NCBI GenBank assembly: GCA_034687125.1
Contig: JAQGBZ010000288.1
Coordinates: 1-64,000 of the forward strand
DNA length: 64,000 nt
Direction: 5' to 3'
From: Neelides folsomi
Taxonomy: Eukaryota; Arthropoda; Collembola; Neelipleona; Neelidae
This document shows, in pieces, positions 63,389 through 64,000 of the stretch. The notes under the pieces are model-generated. The model was not told the origin of the DNA. It saw only the letters and a list, made by a program, of their open reading frames with translations, and did no database searches. Within the stretch, counting starts at the first letter, position 1; every line of letters starts with the position of its first letter. The translations under genes and the position numbers were made by a program.

Positions 63389-64000
63389 TGGGATTGAATG
63401 GGACCATTAGGAGTAAATGGAAGTTCCTCATGTTGATGAGGCTAATGAGGGGGCAGGGGCTTCCTATTGTGCCCCCTAACGACGTGGACTAATGGATTCA
63501 GAGGGAGACATCCATTACCGCCCCATGGAAAGATCTCGGAATAAAGTGAGGCTTTCCCTCATCACCTCGTCCTCAATTACGACCTCGATCTCTCAAAAAT
63601 GGGGGAATGTGGGCGAGATGGTCACAATTATTCATCCCGCAGAGAAAACAACTTGGTATGCAAGGAGCGTAATTGGAGGGAGAGTAATTAGAGGATTTTT
63701 AAAGGAATGTGTGAAATGGTTGTAAGCTCCAAGTGACAGGAAGGAGAGACATATATAACTCAAACGTGACTGAGATTAAACGGGATTTGTTATTACGGGA
63801 CCATCCGGACCACTCGGAGTAGTGGAGAAAGTAATAGAATTAATTATTTAAGACAACGCAACTCCTTCAAAGATTAAAAGGAGATTTTTGTGGAGAATTG
63901 GGAGTCTGGATCTGATACGTAGACCCATGAGGACATAACTAACAATTTCCCCTACATTGTGGTTGGAGCAGAAGAGAAGCCCTCCATGACTCCCACATTC
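63389..64000. other. Upstream flank of the diacylglycerol kinase gene
   Basis: This stretch is moderately GC-rich. A plus-strand open stretch at 63492-63725 resembles nothing known. It probably holds promoter or intron of the kinase gene, which may continue past the window. Confidence 0.35.

Overview
This is a nuclear segment of an animal genome, most likely an arthropod. All recognisable genes are multi-exon with GT-AG introns, many only about 50-150 bases long. The coding islands sit in AT-rich spacer full of TTAATT and TATA-like words. A Piwi protein, a Loquacious/TRBP-type dsRNA-binding protein, a fatty acyl-CoA reductase, a spliced neuropeptide-like precursor and scattered TTAGG-like words fit an arthropod. 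I cannot place it more precisely. Exon limits were worked out by hand from splice signals and reading phase; each main gene model closes in frame.

Layout. 2312-3679 (-): three-dsRBD protein of the Loqs/TRBP/PACT family. It is divergently paired with 4622-5849 (+), a ropporin (radial-spoke 11 type) protein. 9094-11289 (+): fatty acyl-CoA reductase in eight exons, with a possible extra 5' exon at 7801. 19562-21858 (-): a three-exon gene for a small secreted, amidated peptide precursor, invisible to single-ORF searches. 26362-28460 (+): mitochondrial ribosomal protein uS5m. 28830-36758 (-): a 15-exon ADAMTS metalloprotease whose TSP1 plus Cys-rich block is duplicated. 38195-41570 (+): Piwi-clade Argonaute with an intact DEDH tetrad. 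42478-43705 (-): Rab35-like GTPase. 45945-47253: a DNA element with inverted ends and a minus-strand WPP-motif gene. 48182-49966 (+): mitochondrial NAD kinase 2. 54965-55602: a MITE-like element with long inverted repeats. 58624-63388 (-): EF-hand, C1-containing (type I) diacylglycerol kinase. Four long stretches (11290-19561, 21859-26361, 43706-48181 and 49967-58623) hold almost no recognisable genes.

How the genes relate. Nothing suggests an operon; these are independent genes on both strands. Two of them, the dsRBD protein and the Piwi protein, act in small-RNA silencing but are 34 kb apart and probably not co-regulated. The most rewarding objects are the peptide precursor, the ADAMTS exon-cassette duplication and the TIR element with its WPP-motif gene.
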